Positions 32,489 through 43,379 of a DNA stretch of 64,000 nt are shown piece after piece. The translations under genes were made by a program, and so were the position numbers. Where the stretch lies: assembly GCA_963932145.1 (NCBI GenBank), contig OZ010578.1, positions 24,395,153-24,459,152 of the forward strand, read 5' to 3'. The stretch's first letter is position 1. The number at the start of each line of letters is the position of its first letter. The notes under the pieces were generated by a model. It was not told the origin of the DNA. It saw only the letters and a list, made by a program, of their open reading frames with translations, and searched no databases. This DNA is from Acanthosepion lycidas (taxonomy: Eukaryota > Mollusca > Cephalopoda > Sepiida > Sepiidae).

Positions 32489-33126
32489 GTTGATGGCAAT
32501 AGGAAATATATAGAGTTATCTAGAAATGTTCACATTTCTGAATAATTTCCGGCGAAATCTAATTACCTTAACCGAACTTGCAAACTTGAGAACGAGAATC
32601 TATCGATAGACATAAACGCGACGAGTGGAAAGTCTCTTCGACATAGCAGGCGAGAATGTATGGTCCACGTTTCGGGCGTTGAGCTTTGTGGTCGCACACA
32701 AACGCACGCACACACGCAAACACACACACACACACACACGCGTACACAATGGCTGAAGATAACTGACGAAGAAGTAATTAGAGAGAATTGAAACGTTATG
32801 TTAAATATGTCAGATTGAAATCTTGGTCTGGATCCCTATATAATTACATTTCGTGCCGGTAAAGATCGGGAAACAAGCCAGAAAGTTACCACGTACCTAC
32901 TCTTTGAAATAGAAAAGAAAGGACAAAAGATAGGACGTCTGAGATACATACCTATTTTCTCTGTTCTGATCCCGATTAGGCTCCAGAAATTGTCACGGAA
33001 ATCCAAAGAGATGGATGTGAAGTTAATTCGTTAAGAGATAACATGACAATGTGTCGGAGAGAATGTAAGCTTTGTAATTCGTCAACTTTGATAAATGAGC
33101 GAAAGAATTTTTTTCTCTGAATTTTG

Positions 33127-33128
<2 letters not shown>

Positions 33129-33181
<53 letters not shown>
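33129..33181. repeat. (TA)n microsatellite
   Basis: About 52 bp of TA. Confidence 0.96.
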
Positions 33182-33184
<3 letters not shown>

Positions 33185-34060
33185 CACAGCTTTGCTTAGA
33201 AAAAGCGATTGGGAAAATGTAACTCTGTTTAAAATAAAGGATAAACAAATTTTCTTCACAAGGTATTTTAATGAAGAGCATTGTTTCTCGTTACGCGATG
33301 GCTTCTCTCACTCTAACCATGATACTGTTCATTTTCTGGCTTTCAAACGTCGACCAATTTTACCTGGAACCTGTAGAATTGTCGAATTTTGTCTTTTAGT
33401 CGCCATTAACAGAGGCATTATTCGGTTTTTCGGTCAAATGAAGAGAGATAGAAAAGTTTCTTGTCCGGAGATTTATGAGATCATCATCATCGCCACCATT
33501 GCAATAATAATAATAATTTTTTACATGGCTACAGGTGTACCTATCTAACCATGTTCTGTCCTTTGACTGTCTTCTCTTTGAGTGAAAATTTAAAATTTAT
33601 CTTTTAGTGTCTAGCAGGTTGAGAGATGACTGGAAGTGTATATTTTTTCCTCTTACCTCTACCTCTTTGTTTTATGAATTCTTTGATAGTCTCCCCGCCA
33701 AACTGTAGTAGAAGGTCCAGCCTACCCCATAAAATTTGATAAGTATCTGTCGTTGGCGACGGAAAGTTGAACATTTGTGGAAAGTCACTTGTGCCATGCT
33801 CCGAACCTGTAAATAATGGTAAATGTTGTACTATTTTTCAATTATACTTTTCCTGTACTTTAATATGATTGTAAAATCCCTTTGACTCCATTTAACTTTC
33901 TTTCATTTTAATTTCCCTTTTCTCTTTCCTTTCTCTTCCTCCTTTTTTTTTTAACCCTGAATACTAATGTCTGATATTCCTCCTAAGATTGGTCACTCTA
34001 ACTTATACTAAGTTAAAACTTAGTATAGTCTACCCCACTAAACACAATACACTGTTATGA
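33182..34060. other. Stretch without a recognised gene; one 118-codon ORF of unknown status
   Basis: The plus ORF 33192-33548 ends in an Ile-rich run that comes from an ATA/ATC microsatellite at 33480-33520 and matches nothing I know, so I do not call it a gene. The rest is T-rich non-coding DNA leading into the RLE-type LINE. Confidence 0.4.
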
Positions 34061-35690
34061 AAAATTCGACCTTCGATATATGAATAAAAGCCGCATTCGT
34101 ACCAATCTCATTGGTTGGTAGTGCTCTTGGGTCTTCTTCGAGAGTCGTCCTAAAGCTGGTAACTTGAACATAATTACCCCTTGGCGGTCAAGGTTAAAAC
34201 GCAAATTTCTACCAATTTCAATGAATACGAATAAAATTTCATACCGGGTCGGTCGTCACCCAGGTCAATAAGGGCTGCGTCCTCAGAGAGGAACCAGTCT
34301 GAGGACGAAAAATCTGTCACTGGAACAAACTCTTCCAAAAACGAAGAGACACTAGGTCACCAAACCCGAACTATTGTCAACCTTGGACCAAGTGACTCAA
34401 TACCAAATCGACTAATAAAAAGAAAAGGAACGAAATGGTCTCGCGAAGAGTATCGATAAGTCATGACATCATTCTTCACTGCACTCGAAAACCCAGCAAA
34501 GAACATCACCAATCAAACATACCAAATATGGAGATCTATGGTGGGAAGTGATATAAGACTTAACCTCAATCCAAACATGCTTGCCAATATCCGTAGGGAC
34601 ATTATGCGAAACAACAGACTTTCAAAGGCAGAAATAGATAAGATAAAATTAGATATAAGACAACATCCGATGACCCATCACTCAAACTGTAATGAGATGA
34701 AAGAAATAAGTAATGTGAGAGAGGATGAGGTAAAAACTTAAACAAATGAAATACGAAATAACCTCCCAGGAAATAAAATCAAAGACTCTACCTTAGACAC
34801 AACATGCAGTTATCCAGACAATGTCACTGAAGATGACTCCAGGTACATTAAGTTAGAATTCCTTGAAAACCACAAAGCTGAAATCACTGAAGCGAAAAAC
34901 CATGTCATCAAGTACTCAGAAGAGTAACTTTCATACAGTTGTCAGGCAGAGACCAGCTCCCAAAAATCCATATGACGAATTCTAACAAGTACATCGTGAA
35001 AATATAAAACGCCGCTCTGGATTATAATTTATCATCTTGTATCAGGTTGCACGATATTGGCACCCACTGAGTATAAAACCCGGCATGACAGAGTGGGCTA
35101 ATATCTACACTGGAAAATATGCAACTTCTACGGGAAGGAAACTGAAAGAAACTGGTATGCACACCACCCAGACCCGGATACGGAGATAGGACTTGTTACA
35201 ATTCTATGGGACTACCCAATACACACTGACAGAACAATCAAAGCCAACCACCCAGACATTGTTATTAGAGACCACAAACCAAAAAAGTGCCTTCTTATTG
35301 ATATGGCAGTCCCTGCTGACAGCAATGTATATTTGAAGATATTCAAAAAGCTGTCAAAATACAAGGACCTTGAAATAGAAATCTAAAAAACGTGGCACAG
35401 AGGAACATCAACAATCCCTTTTGTAGTTGGAACCCTAGTATTGTTTGGAAAAGGTTCCAGTAGACTAATTGAAGGGATTCCCGGATGTCCACGCCTCAAA
35501 GAAATACAAAAGATTGTTCTCACAAGTACAGCCCCTACTTTACGAAGGGCTTTATCTATGTAATATTTTTTTTTTTTTTGTCAGTGGAAAGTGTCATGAT
35601 GCCATTTCTAACCTTAGGTATCTGGGCGGGACCCGGAAAGAAATGTGTAAACGCCCGAAATCAAAGGAAATACAAATAATAATAATGATA
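34060..35690 (+). mobile_element. RLE-type LINE (R2/R4-Dong-like) with the central RT deleted
   Basis: The N-terminal text at about 34250-34930 includes KRKGTKWSREEYR (a Myb-like start), NITNQTYQIWRSMVG and RRDIMRNNRLSKAEIDKIK. At about 35040 it passes to the C-terminal restriction-like endonuclease region: HRVG-type text, LWDYPIHTDRTIKANHPDIV, KKCLLIDMAVPADSNVY, KLSKYKDLEIEI, then GCPRLKEIQKIVLT. PD and IDMAVP fit the catalytic P-D...K-x-C-x-x-I-D pattern. No reverse transcriptase lies between them. The 3' end is GTATCTGGGCGGGACCCGG followed by an AATAAT run. It is interrupted by stops. Confidence 0.75.
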
Positions 35691-36055
35691 TATAAGAGGT
35701 ATATACATTCTGCTACTACCGGAGAAGAATTTTGGCTGCAATTTTTCAATTGAAAAACACAGGGAAAACTTTTTTAGTTTCTGGATAAATGTTATGTGAC
35801 TGACTTGTGGATTACTAAGAAATTTCCGGAAATTCCAATACAACCTATTATCTTTATCTATACATGTTTCCTCACATGTTGTCCACAGCGCACAATTTTT
35901 ATACACCACACACACAAAACACAAAAAACAAAACAGCATTTTGCTTTGTTAACTAACATTTTGGAGACGTATATATTTATGATAGTTTAAACAAATCTGT
36001 ATCTCACGAACTCACTATGCAAATAACATCACTCTACACACCACAAGCTGGCTCT
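35691..36055. other. AT-rich stretch, nothing recognised
   Basis: Includes an A/C-rich CACACACAAAACACAAAAAA segment near 35905. ORFs on both strands are short and of low complexity. Confidence 0.4.
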
Positions 36056-36059
36056 TACA

Positions 36060-36287
36060 ATAAAACAAGTACACATATCCAATCCTCAAGTCGGCCAATT
36101 TGATTGTGGTCTGTTTGCTGTAGCATATAATTTCGATTTAGTCATAGGAAATTCACCAGAAAAGATTTTATTTGACCAATCCAAAATAAGGTCGCATTTT
36201 CGATTTTGTCTTGAAAATAATAAATTTGTTTCCTTCCCGAAAACTAAAAATTCATCTAATACCAACATATACAATAGACACAACTAA
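36060..36287 (+). pseudogene. C-terminal remnant of a Ulp1-like (C48) cysteine peptidase
   Basis: Reads NPQVGQFDCGLFAVAYNFD, then LVIGNSPEKILFDQSKIRSH, then FRFCLENNKFVSFP, then a stop at about 36285. The QxGxxDCGLFAxA block is the C-terminal active-site block of Ulp1/SENP-like peptidases (Gln of the oxyanion hole, Asp-Cys-Gly with the nucleophile). The tail matches the multicopy, transposon-associated versions that I know from invertebrates. The His/Asp part upstream is not recognisable. It is probably a piece of a mobile element whose class I cannot tell. Confidence 0.6.
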
Positions 36288-36394
36288 TTACTCACTACTT
36301 ACTGGAAAATGAGTAACCCCTAAAAATACTCCTAAAAGTAACTCCTAAATTCTCTGTATTTATATCAGAAAACGCCACAACAGATTCTGACATA

Positions 36395-38220
36395 AAATAA
36401 GTTCCGCGTACTCAGTGAAGAATATCAAAATACTGTCATGAAAATGGCAGACAACGGAGGCGTTATTTTGAATAAGGAAAACTATATTTCAACTTGTAAA
36501 GAAGTTGAAAGGGACAAAAGTTTTTATGAAGAAATAAAAATAGAGCCAAACCCTTATTACAGAAAAAAAAGATAGACAAGATAATTTCTGAAATGAAGGA
36601 AAACGGTTATATTAATGAAACAGAGTCTAACATATTACATTCGGAGCAAAGAACAATGTTTTACGGCTTTGCAGAAATACATAAAAAATATGATAAATTT
36701 AATCCACTACGCCTGATTTGTAGTGGATATGAATGTTGTACGGCAAATATATCTGAATGGCTAGATGTTTTTTTTTATCAAAAAAGCAAAGCTGTCTTCG
36801 TTCTTATGGTCGAAACGCATTTGATTTTATTTCTAAAATAAATAAATTTTCACAACGAAAATAATTTTCATGATTGTTTTGTGGTCACTATGGATGCCTC
36901 GTCTGTTTATTTAAATATAGTTCACGATGAAGGGATTGAGGTATGCAAAAAAGTTTTTGAGAAATACAAAAACAAAACCATTCCGTCAAACTTTCTCTGT
37001 GGACTTATACGTTTCGTCTTGGACAGCAACACGATATGAAGTTTTGGAAAAAAAGTTTTTTCCCCGAAATCAAAGGGCGTGCAATGGGGACTCCCATGGC
37101 CGATAACTTTTGTCGAATGTCTTTATGACAAATTTCGAAGAAAAATTACTTGAAGATTTCAAATCACAGAACAGTCATACACCAGAATTTTGGCTGCAAT
37201 TTATTGATGATATTTTCTTCATGTGGGAATATACGCAGGAAGCTTTGTTACAGTTTCTAAAATTTTATGATATTTGCATGAATAAAAATTACATCTAGTT
37301 TCTACAAAGCTAGTGTTGGATTTTAAGACACTGGAGTAAAGTTCTCCAGGAATCATTTGATGACTGAATTATTTTGCAAAATTACGTCATCCCACCATTA
37401 CCTACACCGCCATTTTGATCATCTTTATCACACGATAAAATCAAATCCAAAGTGCCAATTTTTACGCATATAGCGAATTTGCACAGAGTTAAAATATTCT
37501 TGGACACATACTAATAATTTAATTTGGCATTATGTTAAGCGCGGCTATCAAGTGTCATGACTGAAACAAATTGCGAATGAAATGACATAAAATGAAGATT
37601 ACCATAGTTTTATAATAGGAGAAAAACACCAAGACGCAAAAAAAAAAACCATCTGAAAGAATCCCATTAGTCATCAATTGGCACCGAAATTTTGCTGGAA
37701 TTGCGCAAAAATATCAGCATTTTAAAGAGATTTTTCCGTTTCTTGCAAAATAATAAAAACACAAGACAAATTTTAACAAATGTAAGCATCCATACTAAAA
37801 AAAAACAAAACAAAACATTGGAATTTCGGATCGTTGTACTCCCGAAACCCTCACAGAAGAGGAAAACCCTGTGCGTTCTTCAAAAACATGTGTCAAGTTA
37901 ATTTTATCACAAATTCAAAGAGAAACATCACGATTTCTACAAAAGGTGGTAACTGTACTGATTCCTCCCAATGTGCCAAGCATAACTTGATTGAAGTGGG
38001 TTGCGCAACGGAAAAATTAAATAAGATTCAATGGACACAGGTATGATGTTTGACACAATAATGTCGCATAAATGCAGCTTGCAGAACATTTTATTACTAA
38101 TGACTATGATTTCGGCAAAAATCTTAAGGTGAACATTCTGAAAAAGTATTCAGAATCTACCGATCTATCGACTCTTAAAACGTATGAGGATGATTTATGG
38201 TTTATATAAGATTTTTACTA
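36395..38220 (+). mobile_element. Penelope-like element fossil (RT and endonuclease parts)
   Basis: The RT part (36400-37330) shows ENGYINETESNILHSEQR, FYGFAEIHKKYDKFNPLRLI, VVTMDASSVYLNIVHDEGIE, KGRAMGTPMADNF, and FEEKLLEDFK with FIDDIFFMWEY (FIDD box). The distal part (37830-38170) shows GKPCAFFKNMC, GNCTDSSQCAKHNLIEVGCA and a GIY-YIG-like tail. The order and phrases match Penelope-like elements. It is broken in several places and looks moderately old. It lies in an intron of the MCT pseudogene. Confidence 0.75.
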
Positions 38221-38384
38221 AGCTGTTTGATTAATTCCTCTTATTAACTAATCAACTAAAGGACAATTTCAAGATGAACAAGATCACCATAATATTAAGC
38301 TTCGTATAAATCTAATGGAACTCTCCTGTCATTCTGTTTATTCCCCCGGGCCGGGAAGTTAATAATTTGCTTAGGTAACGAACC

Positions 38385-38600
38385 TCATGCGTTTTAATTG
38401 TCGACAGGTCGTAGATTCTGAATATTTTTTTTAGAATGTGCACATTAAGATGTTTGTCGAAATTACAGTTGTTTGTAATAAAATGTTCTGCAAATTCCGT
38501 TTATGTCACATTATCAAAATGTTTTGAAAATATATAAATTTTCTTCGTGTTCTATTTGGTTTACAAACATTGTATATTCTTCTGAATAATTGGAAATATA
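38385..38600 (-). mobile_element. Inverted partial Penelope-like copy
   Basis: The segment 38388-38516 is the reverse complement, with substitutions, of 38055-38180 in the adjacent Penelope-like element. Shared phrases include AATAAAATGTTCTGCAA and GTAGATTCTGAATA. The two copies are therefore tail to tail with about 200 bp between. Confidence 0.75.
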
Positions 38601-38604
38601 AGAA

Positions 38605-38750
38605 TGGTAACTCTATAAGAATGATGACTGTTTAAGAATGGTAAATGTATGGAAACTGTGTAGCAATGGTAACAGTATAAGTATGGTAACTCCATGAGAA
38701 TGGTAACTGTATAAAAATGGTAACTGTATAAATATGGTCACAATATATAT
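38605..38750. repeat. Short degenerate tandem repeat (ATGGTAACTGTATAA type)
   Basis: About seven to eight imperfect 17-20-bp units resembling AGAATGGTAACTGTATA run up to the MCT pseudogene exon-4 acceptor. Confidence 0.8.
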
Positions 38751-38800
38751 ATCAAGAAAACTGTCATCTTGAATTCTTTCATTTGTAATTTTTTTATCAG

Positions 38801-39060
38801 CGGGAGAAAGTATTTCTATCTTTCGGCAAAAGCTGTGGACACAGGACGTGAAGAAGAAGCCTTGATAATGTCCATCTACGGCGCAATTATTGCGCCAAGC
38901 CAAATTATTGTTGGAATTCTTGCTGATCTGTTTCACATCCCAACAAGTTACCTTCTGATGTCGTCACTGATTGGCATGACAGTCTTTTCTTTAGTCTTTA
39001 CATTCTGCCAATCGTTCTCTTTGTTCGTTGCGTGCGCATCAGTGTTTGCCATTTTCCAAG
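38801..39060 (+). pseudogene. MCT pseudogene exon 4 (open, well preserved)
   Basis: Follows the acceptor TTTTTTTATCAG and ends CAAG|GTGAGT. The translation is fully open: FYLSAKAVDTGREEEALI, then MSIYGAIIAPSQIIVGILAD, then LFHIPTSYLLMSSLIGMTVF and TFCQSFSLFVACASVFAIFQ. It matches the TM7-TM10 region of MCT proteins (PSKAVDTGIxxxxAxxLxSIYG). Its preservation contrasts with exons 1-3. It cannot serve the 61.7-kb gene by normal splicing because it lies upstream of that start codon on the same strand. Confidence 0.85.
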
Positions 39061-39680
39061 GTGAGTATTTCGAAGCAAAGTAAATTATTTCATTTTTGCC
39101 TGTAGAATACGTATGATATTATATGGGTACAAACATATGTGTGTAAGTTTATTCATATTCATATACGTGTATATGTAGTTATATTGCTTGTTACACATTT
39201 TTATATATAGTTCTGTAGATATATTTAATTATTAATATGACTGTCTTGCTGAAGCCTACATAATTTATAATTTTTAATATTGTATTTAATAGTTTTATAT
39301 TTTACTATTATTAATAGTATTATCTTTATTATTTTTATCCTTATTAACTTTTTATATTCTAAATTTGTTTATTATAATTATCTAAATATATTAGTTCTAT
39401 TAATTTATTTTACTATATTATTTTATATTATTTTATTTATATTGGATATTATTATTATTATTATTATTATTTTAAAATGATAATGATTAGATTATGTGAT
39501 GATGGTTGCTGTCTAAAATGACACGGCTTTATTAGACAATCTTTTACTTACTATTTCCTTTTTTCTTCCTTCCCTTACTCGGTATTTCCATTATTGTTAA
39601 TTATTTTGGCCTTTTTCGACTTAAAACAAAATATTTTCATGTCAGATCCAATGAAAAGAAATGAGAAAACCAGTAAACTA
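39061..39680. other. Very AT-rich stretch with ATT-type runs
   Basis: Includes an (ATT)n tract at about 39449-39472 and T/A-rich sequence from 39230. No later MCT exon seen. Confidence 0.6.
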
Positions 39681-41160
39681 AAAATCATCTACCCGCCACC
39701 CGCTAACGTTTTTTTCTCCAATATTCGTGGAATATGTTCCAATCTATGTAGTGTAGAACTTTTTCTTTGAAACGGTCTCCTGTTATCTTCGCATATTGCG
39801 AAAATTATTTAAATTCTTCTATAACTACCAATTAATATTCTGTTTCTGCCTATCTTCCTGTTTGTTGAAAAGATTCTAGCATAAATATGCATGGTCTTGT
39901 TGTTTATATCCGGGAAAATCTTCCAATTGCAAAGGAATTGTCTTAAATCTCCAGATAATTCTTTCATATGCTTTCGACTTTTGTCATTGCACTTTGTTAA
40001 GTATCTCTTTTTTCTTTTATCACTCCCATTCTTCTCAGGACTGTAATATATTAGACAACATTTATGACAATATAGAAATCTCTCTCTCTCTGACTCTCTC
40101 TCTACATTTATATGCGAACATTTTTGTGTTTGTTGATTTTAATGTTCATCACGTCAAATGGCTTAAACATTCGAATATTGCTGATGTTGCCGGGATTCAA
40201 ACTTTCCTGTTTCTCAGTCTTTTAGTCGAATAGTGAATCTCTCTACTCGTTTCCCATCTAAATATGATCAACATTCTTCTTTACTTGGTTTGTGCCTTAC
40301 CACCTCTCCTAGCTCTTGTCGAGCATCACAACTTTGTACTTTTAGCAATTCGGAGCACGCAGTGGTATCTGTTGATATTTCTTGCTGCATTGTTTATGAG
40401 AAAGGAACCTCCTATTCATAAGACATCTTTTTACAACTAATGTACCGATTAGGACTCATTTCGTGACTTTCTTCGATTTGCTCTTTGGACTGAGCTTCTT
40501 AACCTTCCTATTGAAAATTGTACTAGAGAGCTTTCTTTTTTTGTTTGTTTTCATAAATACCATGTGAAAACACTATCTTCTTGGTTCAAACCGACCTGTT
40601 CAGCCCACAGGAATCACCTTTTCCGGTTATTCGAGCTTTATAGTTCCGATCACAATAGAAGCATATTTGAGTATGGTTGTAATAATTGTAAACATGTCTT
40701 CAAAGGGGCTAAGTCTTCGTTTGCTGATAGAATGGGGAACAATATAGCCTCTAACAAGTTTCGCTCTCGTGACTACTGGCGCCTCTGTAATAGTGTTTTT
40801 TATTCCTACTCTTTACACGCAGTTTTAGCCGTTAACAATTACTGATAAAGCCGAATGCCTGGCATAATTATTTACTCGTGTCTTAAAAGTAAGTCTTATC
40901 GGTTCGATAAGTTGAAATTCAGAGCTGATCTAAAAAAATGGCATTCATTCTTTTGCAAACTGAGCAATGAATGTCGTATTAATTTCAACGTCTGCAAAAC
41001 GAAACTGTTCTCTCTATTAATTGTCCGAAAGAACACTTTCTGCATAATACATAAAATACATTTCCTGTGTTTTGTTTGCAAACATTTTTTTTTATCTCTT
41101 CTTAAAATAAAAATGTTTCTCTCTGATGTAGAACCTTCTTAATTTTAAGGATCGTGCGAA
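39680..41160 (+). mobile_element. Jockey-like LINE with the RT core deleted
   Basis: The endonuclease part is decayed: NIRGICSNLCSVE-like text at 39720, FVDFNVHHVKWLKHS at 40135, and LSTRFPSKYDQHSSLLGL at 40235. A linker follows at 40564-40840 (AHRNHLFRLFELYSSDHNRS, KFRSRDYWRLCNS). At about 40850 the text jumps to the post-YADD region (IYSCLKSKSYRFDKLKF, INFNVCKTKLFSL). The catalytic RT core is therefore missing. Many stops. Related to LINE-A by its IYSCLKxKS phrase. Confidence 0.7.
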
Positions 41161-41745
41161 CAGCAATATTTTCAGACCCCTAATCTAGCGGCTGCAGCGT
41201 TTTTAGTAATAGAAGAACACAACTCCTGGAGTTTGTCTATTCTACGTCTCATTTCATAAAGAATAAATGTAATTATTACCTTTCAGGTGTGACACTGAAA
41301 CTTGCTATCCACATTTATTTATCACATTGTTGTCTTGATTTTCTATGGACCAGTATTAGCCTGAATATGAGGAATATTTTCAAATAGCTTCTGTGTTTCA
41401 TCCTTTTACTAAAGGTTCACCCAGTACAAGGCTCATTTCCAACGTTTCTAGATTGGCCCAGTGAATATCAAAGACGAACAGAGTTGTATTAAGTAGAATT
41501 TATATTCAATTAGCAAATTGGGTCAAGGGATATTGTGCTCGAATTCAAAGCATAACGCATTCTCTTTGTTTGGTTTGACAAGTTTTTCAAATACTTTTTT
41601 TAAAAATCTCTTCATGAAATAGAAAGGCTTCTTTCTTATGTAGAGCCTTCTAAACTTTAAGGATCATTCGAACACTAGTTGAATTCTTAACCCTAATCTA
41701 GTGGATATAGCGCCTTTAATAGAAGGAGGACATGACTCCAAACAT
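41090..41745. repeat. Direct duplication of about 140 bp, 510 bp apart
   Basis: 41100-41235 and 41610-41745 share ATGTAGARCCTTCT, TTTAAGGATC, CCTAATCTAG and AGAAGRA landmarks in order. The first copy abuts the Jockey-like LINE tail. The DNA between and after (to 42455) has no gene that I recognise. Confidence 0.7.
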
Positions 41746-42454
41746 CCCATTTGCCATTCGTTATCAGACTGCAAGAGAAGTTTTCTGAGAAATGAGAAAG
41801 TGATAAAAACAACAAATGAAGATAAGATATAGTTGAGATAAGTATCAGTTTTTTTTTTAATTTCTCCTTTATTTAAAAGTTTCGATCGTTTGCTCGTCTC
41901 GGGGTATCGTATATCTGCTGTGGGAGACTGAGAGTTCGTTCCCAGTATAACACAGGATAGAAACCTGGAGAAAAATCAAAATCATGTGTAATCGAGTGAG
42001 ATAAAGTCACGGGGAAAATATTCCACGAATTATTGCATTGGAGTAATCGAGTCTCAGCTGTTGTCGGTTACGTGGCTAACCAAAGGCATCGCTGTTGATG
42101 AAAGCAACTTGGTGCCGGTGCCGGTGCCGCTGATCTCTACATTCGTATAGACTACTGTATTCATTTAAGCTTGCTTGGATTGGGAGCCCGTCTCTTATTT
42201 CCAGCCAGGTTAGATCTAACTTCATGGGTGAAATCATCATTGTCAGTGGCTCAGAAACGGCTGCCGTGAAAACCACGTGGGTCTTTTATGATTAGTCAGA
42301 AAATGTTTTATGACGCTGGTATTTTGAGTGGTATTGCGGAATTGGTTACACGGAGCCGAATGAAGTCATGGTTTGTTTATTGTCGTGTGAGCTGAGTATG
42401 TCGAGGTGAACATTTTGGAATGTTTTTCGGACAGGATACGACAGAGTGAAGAAA

Positions 42455-42645
42455 GATGAAATATTTCTGTGGGGAATAATTGTCACACTTCAGAAAATTT
42501 CTGCGAGGAATAAATGTCACCTTTCAGAATATTTCTGTGAGGAATATTTTTCCCCATTCAGAATATTTCTGTGAGGAATTATTGTCACCTTTCAGAATTT
42601 TTCTGTGAGGTATTATTGTCACCTTTTAGAATATTTCCGTGGCGT
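42455..42645. repeat. Degenerate tandem repeat of about 34-50 bp, five copies
   Basis: Five copies of TCAGAATATTTCTGTGAGGA, each followed by an ATTATTGTCACCTTT-type spacer. Spacing is variable because some copies lost parts. Confidence 0.85.
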
Positions 42646-42749
42646 GTCTAAAAAAATCACTTGTTCAAAAACCACCTGATGAAAAACTTTAGAAACTTTT
42701 ATTCTGAATAGATATGATTTTGTTTGAACTGAAATCTTATCACAAGGAC

Positions 42750-43130
42750 TTTATGTGAAAGTGTTATGGAACCTTACCCATAATAACATAATGTACTATT
42801 CTATACGTAATAAATACTGCGCCTCAAGAGGAAGCAGAGTTCAGTCTGAAGTGAGGTCCGCCAGAAGTCCGTCAGGAGTCTATCAGTCAGTCAGAGCGAG
42901 CGAGTCAGTCAGTCGAGTCAGTCAGCCGAGTCAGAGGCAGTCCGAAACAGAGTCGCGTTCAGACAATTACTATTAAACCTGATTGTTCGTACTAACACTT
43001 TCTACTTCTCTCTATATATTCCTGTTTGTAATATATCTGTGTTATTCCATATCCGCCTTCGAGTTCCTTATTGGTTCTACCTTGGATTATCACCGTGGTA
43101 CAAGGATTTGGACCATGACAGAAAGGATCA
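42750..43130 (+). mobile_element. Candidate solo LTR fossil
   Basis: A 380-bp GC-richer island. It starts near TGTGAAAGTGTTATGG, has an internal block rich in CAGTCAGTC/GAGTCAGTC, then AT-rich text with TGTAATATATCTGTG and an end near GGACCATGACA. The architecture is like the 29.6-kb candidate, but the sequence differs. No retroelement genes adjoin. Ends and strand are tentative. Confidence 0.35.
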
Positions 43131-43139
43131 GGGCATGAA

Positions 43140-43310
43140 TGCTTTAAAGTAAGCTAGAGGCAGATTCTTCCAATTAAACCGTAGTTCTACCATGTTTCGG
43201 CAAACCATAATTTATAGTGGTACAATAGGTTATTACTTTCCATACATTTTAACAGAAGAAATGATTAATTATTTTAGAGGCAGATTCCTTCAATGAAACC
43301 GTTGCCGAAA
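43140..43310. repeat. Short interspersed repeat (TAGAGGCAGRTTC type), two copies
   Basis: TAGAGGCAGATTCTTCCAAT at about 43152 and TAGAGGCAGATTCCTTCAAT at about 43276. A third copy, TAGAGGCAGGTTCCTTCGAT, lies at 48224. Each is followed by TAAAYCGTNGTTCTAC or a similar phrase. Confidence 0.75.
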
Positions 43311-43379
43311 AATCAGTGCCAGGAAACTAACAAAAACGGGCGACTGCCTCAAGTACACTTCGTAAAGTAGACCATCTTA

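Larger units (their letters stand above)
26036..39060 (+). pseudogene. MCT (SLC16-like) pseudogene, four recognisable exons over 13 kb
   Basis: Four segments match the proton-linked monocarboxylate transporter family in order and with splice-like borders: 26036-26302, 26349-26494, 28933-29188 and 38801-39060. Introns remain, so it is a duplicated rather than a retroposed copy. Exons 1 to 3 carry frame-changing losses and stops and exon 4 is open. The introns hold LINE-A, Penelope-like, RLE-LINE and peptidase-like debris. No later MCT exon (TM9-12 region) was found before 61.7 kb. Its partner is the intact gene at 61.7 kb, in the same orientation. It could still produce a spliced non-coding RNA, which the sequence cannot show. 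Confidence 0.85.

Noticed and set aside
33192-33548. 118-codon ORF as a gene
   Set aside because: No recognisable domain; its Ile-rich end comes from a microsatellite and its start abuts a TA tract.
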